From Xanthomonas arboricola pv. guizotiae (GTDB taxonomy: Bacteria; Pseudomonadota; Gammaproteobacteria; Xanthomonadales; Xanthomonadaceae), in contig NZ_MDSK01000025.1 in the NCBI RefSeq assembly GCF_002940205.1, forward strand, positions 1 through 64,000: a DNA stretch of 64,000 nucleotides, given 5' to 3'. A model generated the notes under the pieces. It had not been told where the DNA came from. It worked only from the letters and a program-made list of their open reading frames with translations, and searched no databases. The translations under genes were made by a program, and so were the position numbers. How positions within the stretch are numbered: position 1 is the first letter of the stretch; every line of letters begins with the position of its first letter. Positions 9,676 to 17,503 of the stretch are shown here, piece after piece.

Positions 9676-10980
9676 TTACGTCGAAACCGCCGATGCCGCA
9701 CGCCGTCGCAGCGCACGTGCGGCCATCAACGCCAGCAGGCTCAACACCGCCGCGGCGCCCAGATACTGCCCGACCGCCTGCACGCCATAGCGTGCGGCCA
9801 GTTGCGTGGCCACGTACGGCGCCGGTGCCGCCCCCAGAATGCTGGCCAGGTTGAACGACAGCGATGCGCCTGTGTAGCGCACTTCGGTGGGATACAGCTC
9901 GGCCAGCAGCGTGCCGCAAGGGCCGTAGGTCAGGCCCATGAAGAAGAACCCAAGACCCAAAAATGCCAGCACCTGCAACGGATGATTGGCCTGGAACAGC
10001 GGCGCGAATGCCAAGCCGAACGCGATGCTCGCGACACTGGCCAGCATCATCGCCAGCGGTGCGCCATGGCGGTCGCCGAACCTGGCCGACAGCGGGATGC
10101 CGATCGCGAAGAACACGATGCCGGCCATCTGCAACAGCAGGAACTGCTCCTTGTCGTAGCCCAGGGTCTTGGTCCCGTAACCCAGCGCGAACACCGTCAT
10201 CAGGTAGAACAGCACGAAGGTGGCGAATGCGCCCAGCGTGCCGATGATCAGCGCCGGCCAGTGCTGCGAGATCACCGTGCCCAAGGGCAGGCGCACGCGC
10301 GTCTTGCGGTCCAGGGCCTTCTGGAAATCCGGCGTCTCGGTGATGCTCAGGCGCACCCACAGGCCGGTCAGCACCAGCAACGCGCTGGCCAGAAACGGCA
10401 CCCGCCAGCCCCATTGCATGAACTGCGCATCGTCGAGCAACGCGCCCATGCCGAGAAAGGTGCCGGTGGACAGCAGAAAGCCCAGCGGCGCACCCAGCTG
10501 CGGAAACATGCCGTACCACACGCGCTTGCCGGGCGGTGCATTTTCGGTGGCAAGCAGCACGGCCCCGCCCCACTCGCCGCCCAGGCCCAGGCCCTGGCCA
10601 AAGCGGCACAGCGCCAGCAACGCAGGTGCGAACACGCCGATCTGCGCGTAGCTGGGCAGCAAGCCGATCGCCACGGTGGACAGGCCCATCGTCAGCAGCG
10701 CCGCCACCAACGTGGCCTTGCGCCCGATCCGGTCGCCGAAATGGCCGAACACCGCCGAGCCCACCGGCCGTGCGATAAAGGCCACCGCAAACGTCGCCAG
10801 CGACTGCAGCATCGCCGCACTGCCGTCGCCGGCGGGAAAGAACAGCGTCGGAAACACCAGCACCGCAGCGGTGGCGTAGATATAGAAATCGAAGAACTCG
10901 ATGGTGGTGCCGATCAGACTGGCGAACAGCACGCGCGCAGGCGAATTGATGGGAGCAGCAGGCGGCGCAGCAGCAGTCAT
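9676..10980 (-). CDS. MFS transporter, metabolite:H+ symporter (MHS) type
   Basis: 434 residues with about 12 hydrophobic segments; an inner-membrane proton symporter for a small organic acid or zwitterion. Diagnostic MHS features are the opening SLIGTTIEFFDFYIYATAA, the loop FGDRIGRKATL and the GLGLGGEWGGAVLLATE motif. The ATG at 10980 is preferred; a TTG at 11001 would add seven residues. It converges with the GGDEF gene, leaving only 45 bp between stops. The substrate cannot be read from the sequence. Confidence 0.85.
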   Translation of the reverse strand: MTAAAPPAAPINSPARVLFASLIGTTIEFFDFYIYATAAVLVFPTLFFPAGDGSAAMLQSLATFAVAFIARPVGSAVFGHFGDRIGRKATLVAALLTMGLSTVAIGLLPSYAQIGVFAPALLALCRFGQGLGLGGEWGGAVLLATENAPPGKRVWYGMFPQLGAPLGFLLSTGTFLGMGALLDDAQFMQWGWRVPFLASALLVLTGLWVRLSITETPDFQKALDRKTRVRLPLGTVISQHWPALIIGTLGAFATFVLFYLMTVFALGYGTKTLGYDKEQFLLLQMAGIVFFAIGIPLSARFGDRHGAPLAMMLASVASIAFGLAFAPLFQANHPLQVLAFLGLGFFFMGLTYGPCGTLLAELYPTEVRYTGASLSFNLASILGAAPAPYVATQLAARYGVQAVGQYLGAAAVLSLLALMAARALRRRAASAVST

Positions 10981-11182
10981 CGTTGATCGGCATCCAGACA
11001 AGACAAGTCAGCCGATTCTGGCAGATTGCAGCAGCGGTTTGCGTAGACCAACCTGCTTGCAAAAAGTTACAGCCGTGACTGCTTGCCTTTCGGGCCGAAT
11101 CGGCTTCTCGTCGGATAATGATCGGGAGAGCAAAGCGGACTGTCGTCAGCTGATGATTGACCGCGCTGAGAATGAGTCAGTT

Positions 11183-11542
11183 TCAGAGCCTCGGGTCTGC
11201 GGTTTGGTAGCAGGACCTTTGCCCACCCACCATCGCGTGGCACGTCGCAAGCATGTCCTCAGGCACCGCCAACACTCGGAATCTCGTTTGCTTTGGAGCC
11301 GTCGGACAGTGTTGATAGATTATTTGTAGAGCGGATGATCTGCAGTTTTGCTGCAAGGCCCTTGCCCGCCCACCATCGCGGGACACAGAGGCCTCCAGCA
11401 CGATCTGGCCAGCCTGCTGCGTTGCCAGCCAGGACACGAGCTTGCGGTGGCCCGCGCCGGTGTTGTGAAACCGCGCAAAAGGGCCGTGGTGGACGGCGAC
11501 ATCCAACATGGCCTTGCACACATCAATCCCGATGCCGTTCAT
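11183..11542 (-). pseudogene. IS110-family transposase remnant (N-terminal DEDD region only)
   Basis: From ATG 11542 the first 50-60 residues match the start of IS110-type transposases: MNGIGIDVCKAMLDVAV holds the first catalytic Asp (Asp7), then FHNTGAGHRKLVSWLATQ, then QIVLEAS with the catalytic Glu (Glu50). After about residue 53 similarity stops and the frame runs into unrelated DNA that contains a 50-bp imperfect repeat. Full-length transposases of this family are over 300 residues and no C-terminal serine-containing domain is present, so this is a dead copy. Its upstream leader is described separately. Confidence 0.72.
11195..11386. repeat. pair of ~50-bp imperfect direct repeats beside the IS110 relic
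   Basis: Copies at 11195-11243 and 11337-11386 share a ctgc-gttt-g-tgca core, then ccttgccc and cccaccatcgcg, ending ggcac/gacac. They lie just beyond the point where the transposase similarity ends, and the second copy overlaps that breakpoint. They may record a duplication or a nested element that disrupted the transposase gene. Confidence 0.55.
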
Positions 11543-11575
11543 GGGTGAACTCCGTTAGGCTTGAAGGGTCGAGAG

Positions 11576-11779
11576 CTCCCCTGCCTGCCCAGCCTTACGT
11601 CTACGCGTGGTAACTCTGGCAACTGTTCGGGCGATACAGGGAGGAACCGGCGTGGGCACCTAGCTACAAGACGATCGGTAACGATCCAGGCTCTCACGGT
11701 GGCCCACGCCGGCTCTCGACACCTACGCTGCCACATTCCGAACAGATAAGGCGCTTACGCGGCATCCATGCCGCGTAAG
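11576..11779 (-). ncRNA. structured leader of the IS110 relic: candidate guide (bridge/seek) RNA remnant
   Basis: The non-coding stretch directly upstream of the transposase start contains three successive inverted repeats. Reading 5' to 3' on the minus strand: (1) a perfect 12-bp stem, 11779-11768 with 11765-11754, 2-base loop; (2) an 11-bp perfect stem, 11712-11702 with 11657-11647, enclosing an inner 5-bp hairpin (11686-11682 with 11677-11673, 4-base loop); (3) a two-part stem, about 11643-11629 with 11590-11576, split by an internal loop. A short hairpin followed by two large loops, upstream of the transposase, is the arrangement known for guide RNAs of the IS110 group. Assignment is inferred from position and fold only; boundaries are approximate, and with the transposase truncated it is probably inactive. 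Confidence 0.42.
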
Positions 11780-11949
11780 GTCCCGCGACGGTGAGCAGGC
11801 AAGGACCTGTCGAGGTGGTCGGTGTGTTTGGTTGCAAGCAAAACATGGACTACGTTGTTCGGATCAGGTTGCGTCTGATCGAGCTTCCCGTGCAGGTGAA
11901 GAGGCTTCGGTCTCCCGCTTTCCTCAGCCGGGAAGAACCAGCAAGTTGC

Positions 11950-12258
11950 TCAGTCGCCCTGCTGCGTTTGCGTCATTGCACGCTGCGCATGCGCTGCCAG
12001 CCCGAGATCCGTCAGCACCGCGAATTGGCGCTCGCCGCGGTCTTCCAGCTGGATCCAGCCCGGGCCGGGTTGACCGTCCAGACTCGCGTTGCCCAACCAC
12101 GCCAGGGTACGCAGCAGCACGCTCATGCGCACGCCCAGTTGCTTGCACAGGCGCGCCAGCGACACGCCCTCGGGCGTGTCGGCCAATGCGGCAAGCAGCA
12201 GCGCGGTGAGCTGTGGATCAGCGGACAAGCACCGCTCCGATGTCGCGCGGCGCCGCAT
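11950..12258 (-). CDS. small winged-helix-like hypothetical protein
   Basis: Up to 102 residues. The segment LLLAALADTPEGVSLARLCKQLGVRMSVLLRTL has the length and pattern of a helix-turn-helix, followed by a beta-wing-like stretch (GWIQLEDRGERQFAVLTDLG). It is the last gene of the minus-strand formate-type operon and overlaps the end of the molybdoenzyme gene. The ATG at 12258 overlaps by 41 bp; a TTG at 12228 preceded by GGAG overlaps by only 11 bp and is a plausible alternative start. It could be a DNA-binding regulator or a small oxidoreductase partner; no family assigned. Confidence 0.6.
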   Translation of the reverse strand: MRRRATSERCLSADPQLTALLLAALADTPEGVSLARLCKQLGVRMSVLLRTLAWLGNASLDGQPGPGWIQLEDRGERQFAVLTDLGLAAHAQRAMTQTQQGD

Positions 12259-14566
12259 CTGCGGTTTCGGCGCGGTGCGGCAGCACGATCACCGGAATCG
12301 ACTTGGAGGTGGGCGTGCGCGCTTCGTCGGCGAAGCTGGACAGCGGCACCAGCGCGTTGGTTTCCGGGTAGTACGCCGCCAGGCAGCCACGTGGAATATT
12401 GTAGTCCACCAGCAGGAAGCGCCGCGCCTCGCGATGCACGCCGTCCTCGCACAGGCTCTCCAGGTCCACCCAATCGCCGGCCTTCATGTTCAACGCGGCG
12501 ATGTCCGCGCCATTGATGAACAGCACGCGGCGTTCGCCGAACACGCCGCGGTAGCGATCGTCCAGGCCGTAGATGGTGGTGTTGTATTGATCGTGCGAGC
12601 GCGTGGTGGCCAGCGTGAATACCATCTGCTCGGTGTGGCTGCGGCGTGCGCGATGGATCGGGTTGTCGGTCGGCACCGCGTGCGGCTTGAACACCGCGCG
12701 CTTCTCGGGCGTCACCCACTGGCGATCGCGCGCGGTGTTGGACAGGCGGAAGCCGCCCGGCACCCGCACGCGCTGGTTGAAGTCGGCAAAATCGGGGAAC
12801 ACCTGGGCAATCAGGTCGCGAATGCGGTCGTAGTCGCCCACCAGCCAGCGCCAGCGGATCGCGCTGCGCGCACCCAGCGTCGCCTCGGCCAGGCGCGCCA
12901 CGATCGCCGGCTCGGACAGCAGCTCCGGCGAGGCCGGCGGATTGATGCCGGCCGACAGGTGCACCATGCTCATCGAATCTTCCACCGTCACGCCTTGCGA
13001 GCCGGCGTCCTGGATGTCGATTTCGGTACGGCCCAGGCATGGCAGGATCAGCGCATCGCGCCCATGCACCAGATGGCTGCGATTGAGCTTGGTGGTGACA
13101 TGCACGGTCAATTCGCAATTGCGCAGCGCGCGATGCGTGGCGTCGGTATCCGGCGTGGCGGCGGCGAAATTGCCGCCCATCGCGAAGAACACCTTGCCGC
13201 GCCCGTCCAGCATCGCCTCGATCGCACCGACGGTGTCGAAACCGTCTTCGCGCGGCGGCGCGAACCCGAACAGCGTCTGCAACTTGTCCAGGAAGGCGGC
13301 CGGCGGTTTTTCGTAGATCATCATCGTGCGGTCGCCCTGCACGTTGCTGTGTCCGCGCACCGGGCACACGCCCGCACCGGGACGGCCGAGATGGCCGCGC
13401 AGCAACAGCAGATTGGTGATCATGTGGATGGTGGCCACCGAATGCTTGTGCTGGGTGATGCCCATGCCCCAGCAGGCGATCACGCGCTCGGCGTTGAGAT
13501 AGAGTTCGCCGGCCTTGCGCAGTGCCGCCTCGTCCAGCCCGGACTCTTCGACGATGGTGTCCCAGGATTCGCCATGCACCTCGGCGGCGAAGGCGTCGAA
13601 GTTGGCGGTGTGCTCGGCGATGAAATCCAGATCCAGCAGCCGTGGCGTGCCCTCGCGCTGGGCTTGCGCGTCACGCTCGAGCACATGTTTGATGATGCCC
13701 TTGATCGCGGCCAGATCGCCGCCGATCTTGAGCTGGAAATAATCCGAGGCGATGCGGGTGGAACCGTTGTGCAGCATCTCCAGCTTGTCCTGCGGGTCGG
13801 CGAACTTTTCCAGCCCGCGCTCGCGCAAGGGATTGAATGCCGCAATCGCCGCGCCGCGCTTGGAGGCCTGACGCAACTCGCCGAGCATGCGCGGGTGATT
13901 GGTGCCCGGGTTCTGGCCGAAGATGAAGATGGCATCGGCCAGTTCGAAATCGTGCAGCGACACCGTGCCCTTGCCCACGCCGATCTGCGAACGCAGCGCG
14001 GTGCCGGACGGCTCGTGGCACATGTTGGAGCAGTCGGGGAAGTTGTTGGTGCCGAACTCGCGCACGAACAACTGATACAGGAAGGCCGCCTCGTTGCTGG
14101 TGCGCCCGGAGGTGTAGAAGATCGCCTCGTCCGGCGATGCCAGCCCGTTGAGGTGCCCGGCGATCTGCGCGAAGGCCTCGTCCCAGCTCACCGGCACATA
14201 GTGATCGGTGGCAGCGTCGTAGCGCATCGGCTGGGTCAGCCGGCCCTGCCCTTCCAGCCAGTAGTCGCTGTACTGCGACAGCAGGCTGACGCTGTGCGAG
14301 GCGAACAGCTCCGGCCCGGCGCGGCGCGCGGTGGACTCGGCCGCGACGGCCTTGGCGCCGTTCTCGCAGAACTCGAAGGTGGAGGTGTGATCGCGGTCGG
14401 GCCAGGCGCAGCCGGGGCAGTCGAAACCGTCCGGCTGGTTGGCGTGCAGCAGCGTCTTGGCGCCCTGCACCGCGATGTCCTGTTCCATCAGGTGCTTGGC
14501 CACCGAGCGCAATGCGCCCCAGCCACCGGCGGGATTGTCGTATTGCTGGATGGTCTTCTTGCTCAT
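12218..14566 (-). CDS. molybdopterin-dependent oxidoreductase alpha subunit, FdhF/YdeP family
   Basis: 782 residues, cytoplasmic (no Tat signal). The YdeP-type N-terminus has three cysteines, C50 and C53 in CPGCAWPD and C67 in FCENG, as probable iron-sulfur ligands. This is followed by molybdopterin-binding segments (YTSGRTSNEAAFLYQL, MCHEPSGTAL, IFIFGQNPGTNHPRML) and the C-terminal molydop-binding domain (FTLATTRSHDQYNTTIYG). The ATG at 14566 follows GGGAG and overlaps the fdhD stop (ATGA). An in-frame upstream extension to 14626 is rejected because it lies within fdhD. The substrate is probably formate given fdhD, but YdeP-type enzymes are poorly characterised. Confidence 0.85.
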   Translation of the reverse strand: MSKKTIQQYDNPAGGWGALRSVAKHLMEQDIAVQGAKTLLHANQPDGFDCPGCAWPDRDHTSTFEFCENGAKAVAAESTARRAGPELFASHSVSLLSQYSDYWLEGQGRLTQPMRYDAATDHYVPVSWDEAFAQIAGHLNGLASPDEAIFYTSGRTSNEAAFLYQLFVREFGTNNFPDCSNMCHEPSGTALRSQIGVGKGTVSLHDFELADAIFIFGQNPGTNHPRMLGELRQASKRGAAIAAFNPLRERGLEKFADPQDKLEMLHNGSTRIASDYFQLKIGGDLAAIKGIIKHVLERDAQAQREGTPRLLDLDFIAEHTANFDAFAAEVHGESWDTIVEESGLDEAALRKAGELYLNAERVIACWGMGITQHKHSVATIHMITNLLLLRGHLGRPGAGVCPVRGHSNVQGDRTMMIYEKPPAAFLDKLQTLFGFAPPREDGFDTVGAIEAMLDGRGKVFFAMGGNFAAATPDTDATHRALRNCELTVHVTTKLNRSHLVHGRDALILPCLGRTEIDIQDAGSQGVTVEDSMSMVHLSAGINPPASPELLSEPAIVARLAEATLGARSAIRWRWLVGDYDRIRDLIAQVFPDFADFNQRVRVPGGFRLSNTARDRQWVTPEKRAVFKPHAVPTDNPIHRARRSHTEQMVFTLATTRSHDQYNTTIYGLDDRYRGVFGERRVLFINGADIAALNMKAGDWVDLESLCEDGVHREARRFLLVDYNIPRGCLAAYYPETNALVPLSSFADEARTPTSKSIPVIVLPHRAETADAAPRDIGAVLVR

Positions 14567-15408
14567 GCGGGCTCTCCCACGGCGACGCCCAGATCCAGGC
14601 GCTGCGGATGGCTGTAAACGACACAATCGTGATCGCGGGCAAACCCGATCAGGGTCAGTCCCGCACTGTCGGCCAGGCTGATCGCCAGCGCGGTCGGCGC
14701 CGAAATCGCTGCGAGCAGCGGGATCCGGGCCTGCGCGGCTTTCATGGCCATTTCGTAACTGGCACGGCTGGTGACCACCGCAAACCCTTGCGACGCATCG
14801 ACGCGTTCCCGCGCCAGCGCACCGATCAACTTGTCGAGCGCGTTATGCCGGCCGACGTCTTCGCGCACATGGCGCACCACACCGTGCGCATCGGCCCAAC
14901 CGGCGGCATGTACCGCGCCGGTCTGCGCGGCGATCGGCTGCTGCGCGTGCAGTGCCTCCAACGCACGCGCCAGTGCCTGTGCATCGATCTGCAACGAGGA
15001 CCGCAGCACCGGCGGCACACGCAGCACCGCCTCGATCGATTCGTTGCCGCACACCCCGCACCCGCTGCGGCCATCCAGATTGCGCCGCCGCCGGTCCAGC
15101 GCGGCGGCACGCTCGGGCGGGATCTCGATCTGCAGCGAGGCGCCTTCCAGAAACGTCTGCACCGCCACCACCCGCAGATCCTGCGGCTGGTCGACGATGC
15201 CCTCGCTCAGCGAGAAGCCGAGTGCGAAATCCTCCAGGTCTTCCGGCGTGGCCATCATCACCGCGAACGGCACGCCGTTGTAGTGGAAGGCGACCGGCAT
15301 TTCGGCCGCCACCAGATCCTGCACCGTGGCGTTGCGGCCGCCACGGTGGCGGACCACCGTGCGCACCACACTGCCGGCGCGCACGGAACGGGAAGACGGA
15401 ATGGTCAT
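14563..15408 (-). CDS. fdhD: FdhD, formate dehydrogenase accessory sulfurtransferase
   Basis: 281 residues, cytoplasmic. Transfers sulfur from IscS to the molybdenum cofactor of formate-dehydrogenase-type enzymes. The essential CxxC is at Cys117/Cys120 in SGCGVCGNESIEAVL. Other hallmarks are ATPEDLEDFALGFSLSEGI, GAVHAAGWAD, EDVGRHNALDKLIG and TSRASYEMAMKAAQARIP, all conserved in FdhD. It sits between the transporter gene (6 bp upstream) and the molybdoenzyme (4-bp overlap), which is the expected client. Confidence 0.95.
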   Translation of the reverse strand: MTIPSSRSVRAGSVVRTVVRHRGGRNATVQDLVAAEMPVAFHYNGVPFAVMMATPEDLEDFALGFSLSEGIVDQPQDLRVVAVQTFLEGASLQIEIPPERAAALDRRRRNLDGRSGCGVCGNESIEAVLRVPPVLRSSLQIDAQALARALEALHAQQPIAAQTGAVHAAGWADAHGVVRHVREDVGRHNALDKLIGALARERVDASQGFAVVTSRASYEMAMKAAQARIPLLAAISAPTALAISLADSAGLTLIGFARDHDCVVYSHPQRLDLGVAVGEPA

Positions 15409-15414
15409 CTCATC

Positions 15415-17094
15415 TCAATGAAACAGCACGAAGGCTTTCTGCAGCGTGACCCAGATGCCCCAGGACATCGGCACGCCGACCGCCAGCCAGGCCAGCGCGA
15501 CCAGGGCGAGGTTGCCGCCATGCCCGATGCGCGCCATCTGTTCCGGCGGCAGCACCGCCTTGCCGCTGCGGTCCACCTTCTCGTGCGCCAGCTGCTTCTC
15601 GCGCGCCAGTTCTTCGGGCGTCATGAAATGACGCGCGGCCACCGGGCGCACCAACAGGTTGCAGATCAGGCCGAGCACGAGCATGCCGGCGAGGATGTAC
15701 ATGGTGGTGTTGTAGACCTGTGACGGCGGGCTGCCGTGGGCCAGCTGGTACTCGCGCATGTAGCCGACCACCACCGGACCGAGGATGCCGGCGGTGGCCC
15801 AGGCGGTCAGCAGGCGGCCGTGGATGGCACCGACCATCTGGGTGCCGAACAGGTCGGCCAGATACGCCGGGATGGTGGCGAAGCCGCCGCCGTACATCGA
15901 CAGGATGATGCAGAAGATGCCCGCGAACAGCGCGATGCCGCCCACACCGCCGGCCGACGGCGCAGCCGCGTACAGGCAGATGCCCAGCACGAAGAACAGC
16001 GTGTAGGTGTTCTTGCGACCGAGCTTGTCGGACATGCTGGCCCAGAAGAAGCGCCCGCCGATGTTGAACAGGCTGAGCAGGCCGGTGAAGCCGGCCGCGA
16101 TGGCCGCGATGCTGGCCAGCTGCGCCGTGTCCAGGCTGCCGAAGCCGACATCCACCCCGATCAAGCGGCCGCCGAACACTTCCTGCAGCATCGGCGAGGA
16201 CATGCCGATCACGCCGATACCGGCCGACACGTTCAGGCACAGCACGCCCCACAGCAGCCAGAACTGCGGGATCCCCCAGACCTTGCTCACGTGCACGTGG
16301 TTGGCGGTGATCATGGCGTTGTTGCTGGCCACCGGCGCGGTCCAGCCGGCGGGGGTCCAGCCACTCGGCGGCACGCGGTAGCCGAACGCGCCAGCCATCA
16401 TGAACACGAAGTACAGCGCCGCCATCACCAGGAAGGTTTCCAGCACGCCCACCGAGGTCGGCGTGGCGAAGTGGCGCATCAGCGCATCGGCCAGCGGGCT
16501 GCCGATCATCGCGCCGCCACCGAAGCCCATGATCGCCATGCCGGTCGCCATGCCGCGACGGTCAGGGAACCACTTGATCAGCGTCGACACCGGCGAGATG
16601 TAGCCCAGGCCCAGACCGATGCCGCCGATCACGCCCGAACCCAGCCACAGCATCCAGATCTGATGGAAGTGGATGCCGGCCGCCGAGATCACCAGGCCGC
16701 CGCACCAGCACAGCGCCGAGACCACACCGGCCTTGCGCGGGCCGGCACGTTCCAGCCAGCCGCCCCAGATCGCCGCCGAGCAGCCCAGCAGCACGAAGAA
16801 CAGCGTGTACATCCACTGCAGCTCGCTGATCTTCCAGTCGCAGGTGGTGGCGACCATGCGCGCGAACAGGCCCATGTCGGCCGGGCACGCGATCGCCTCG
16901 GTGATGCCCAGCGCCTTGGACAGCGGCAACCAGAACACGCTGAAGCCATAGGCCATGCCGATGCACAGGTGGATCGCCAATGCCGCCGGCGGTACCAACC
17001 AACGATTGAAGCCTGGACGCGCAACGATGCGCTCCTTGGACAGCAGGCCGGCGTCTGCGCCGTTGGCGCTCGCCACGGTGGACCCTTGTGTCAT
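15415..17094 (-). CDS. OFA-family MFS transporter (oxalate/formate antiporter type)
   Basis: 559 residues with about 12 membrane segments plus a long central loop. The OFA pattern is visible in IHLCIGMAYGFSVFWLPLSK near the N-terminus, GGWLERAGPRKAG, GIGLGLGYISPVSTLIKWFP and DRRGMATGMAIMGFGGGAMIG. The ATG at 17094 follows AGGGGAACGGGA; 52 upstream codons in frame are not credible. First gene of the fdhD/YdeP operon, so it probably brings in formate, oxalate or a related carboxylate for the enzyme. The C-terminal tail (REKQLAHEKVDRSGKAVL) is cytoplasmic and charged. Confidence 0.85.
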   Translation of the reverse strand: MTQGSTVASANGADAGLLSKERIVARPGFNRWLVPPAALAIHLCIGMAYGFSVFWLPLSKALGITEAIACPADMGLFARMVATTCDWKISELQWMYTLFFVLLGCSAAIWGGWLERAGPRKAGVVSALCWCGGLVISAAGIHFHQIWMLWLGSGVIGGIGLGLGYISPVSTLIKWFPDRRGMATGMAIMGFGGGAMIGSPLADALMRHFATPTSVGVLETFLVMAALYFVFMMAGAFGYRVPPSGWTPAGWTAPVASNNAMITANHVHVSKVWGIPQFWLLWGVLCLNVSAGIGVIGMSSPMLQEVFGGRLIGVDVGFGSLDTAQLASIAAIAAGFTGLLSLFNIGGRFFWASMSDKLGRKNTYTLFFVLGICLYAAAPSAGGVGGIALFAGIFCIILSMYGGGFATIPAYLADLFGTQMVGAIHGRLLTAWATAGILGPVVVGYMREYQLAHGSPPSQVYNTTMYILAGMLVLGLICNLLVRPVAARHFMTPEELAREKQLAHEKVDRSGKAVLPPEQMARIGHGGNLALVALAWLAVGVPMSWGIWVTLQKAFVLFH

Positions 17095-17503
17095 TCCCGT
17101 TCCCCTAAAAAAGTACGATGAAGTGTGTCCGGAGCGGCCGACGAGGCGGCTGCGCACAGGCGGTGTCAGTGGTCCCGAAAACGATTGATGGCTGCGATCG
17201 ATTGACGTGTTGCGATAAGGGCAGCGGCGACTACCAGGCCCAACTGGCACTCGTCTGGCGCATCATCGGCGATCGTTGGATCTTTGCAATGCTTCGGCAC
17301 GCCCCGCAGCCAGTCAAAAACCCGTCATGGCCGTGCCACAAGGCGTTCCCAGAGCTTAGCGGCCGACGCTGCGACTAATTGACTAGTCCGTGCGGATCGG
17401 CGCATGCGGGTCCGCAAAGCGTGCTCGCCGTCGCGCTTGGCCGGGGTGACGGCCGATGCGCGGTGGCCGTACAGTCGGACGCTTTCCAGCGACGGAGTCC
17501 GCC
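17095..17503. other. 409-bp intergenic region, mostly unassigned
   Basis: Divergent region between the OFA transporter and the aminotransferase. It must hold both promoters; a TTGACG hexamer at about 17200 is the only promoter-like word I noticed. On the plus strand, around 17250-17305, it encodes IIGDRWIFAMLRHAP, reminiscent of the GDRW-LLILR helix of HxlR regulators, but with no surrounding gene. Nothing else recognisable. Confidence 0.4.

Noticed and set aside
11754-11779. 12-bp hairpin as an intrinsic terminator for the formate-type operon
   Set aside because: No T-run follows on either strand, and it belongs to a series of hairpins in the IS110 leader; the terminator role remains a weaker alternative.
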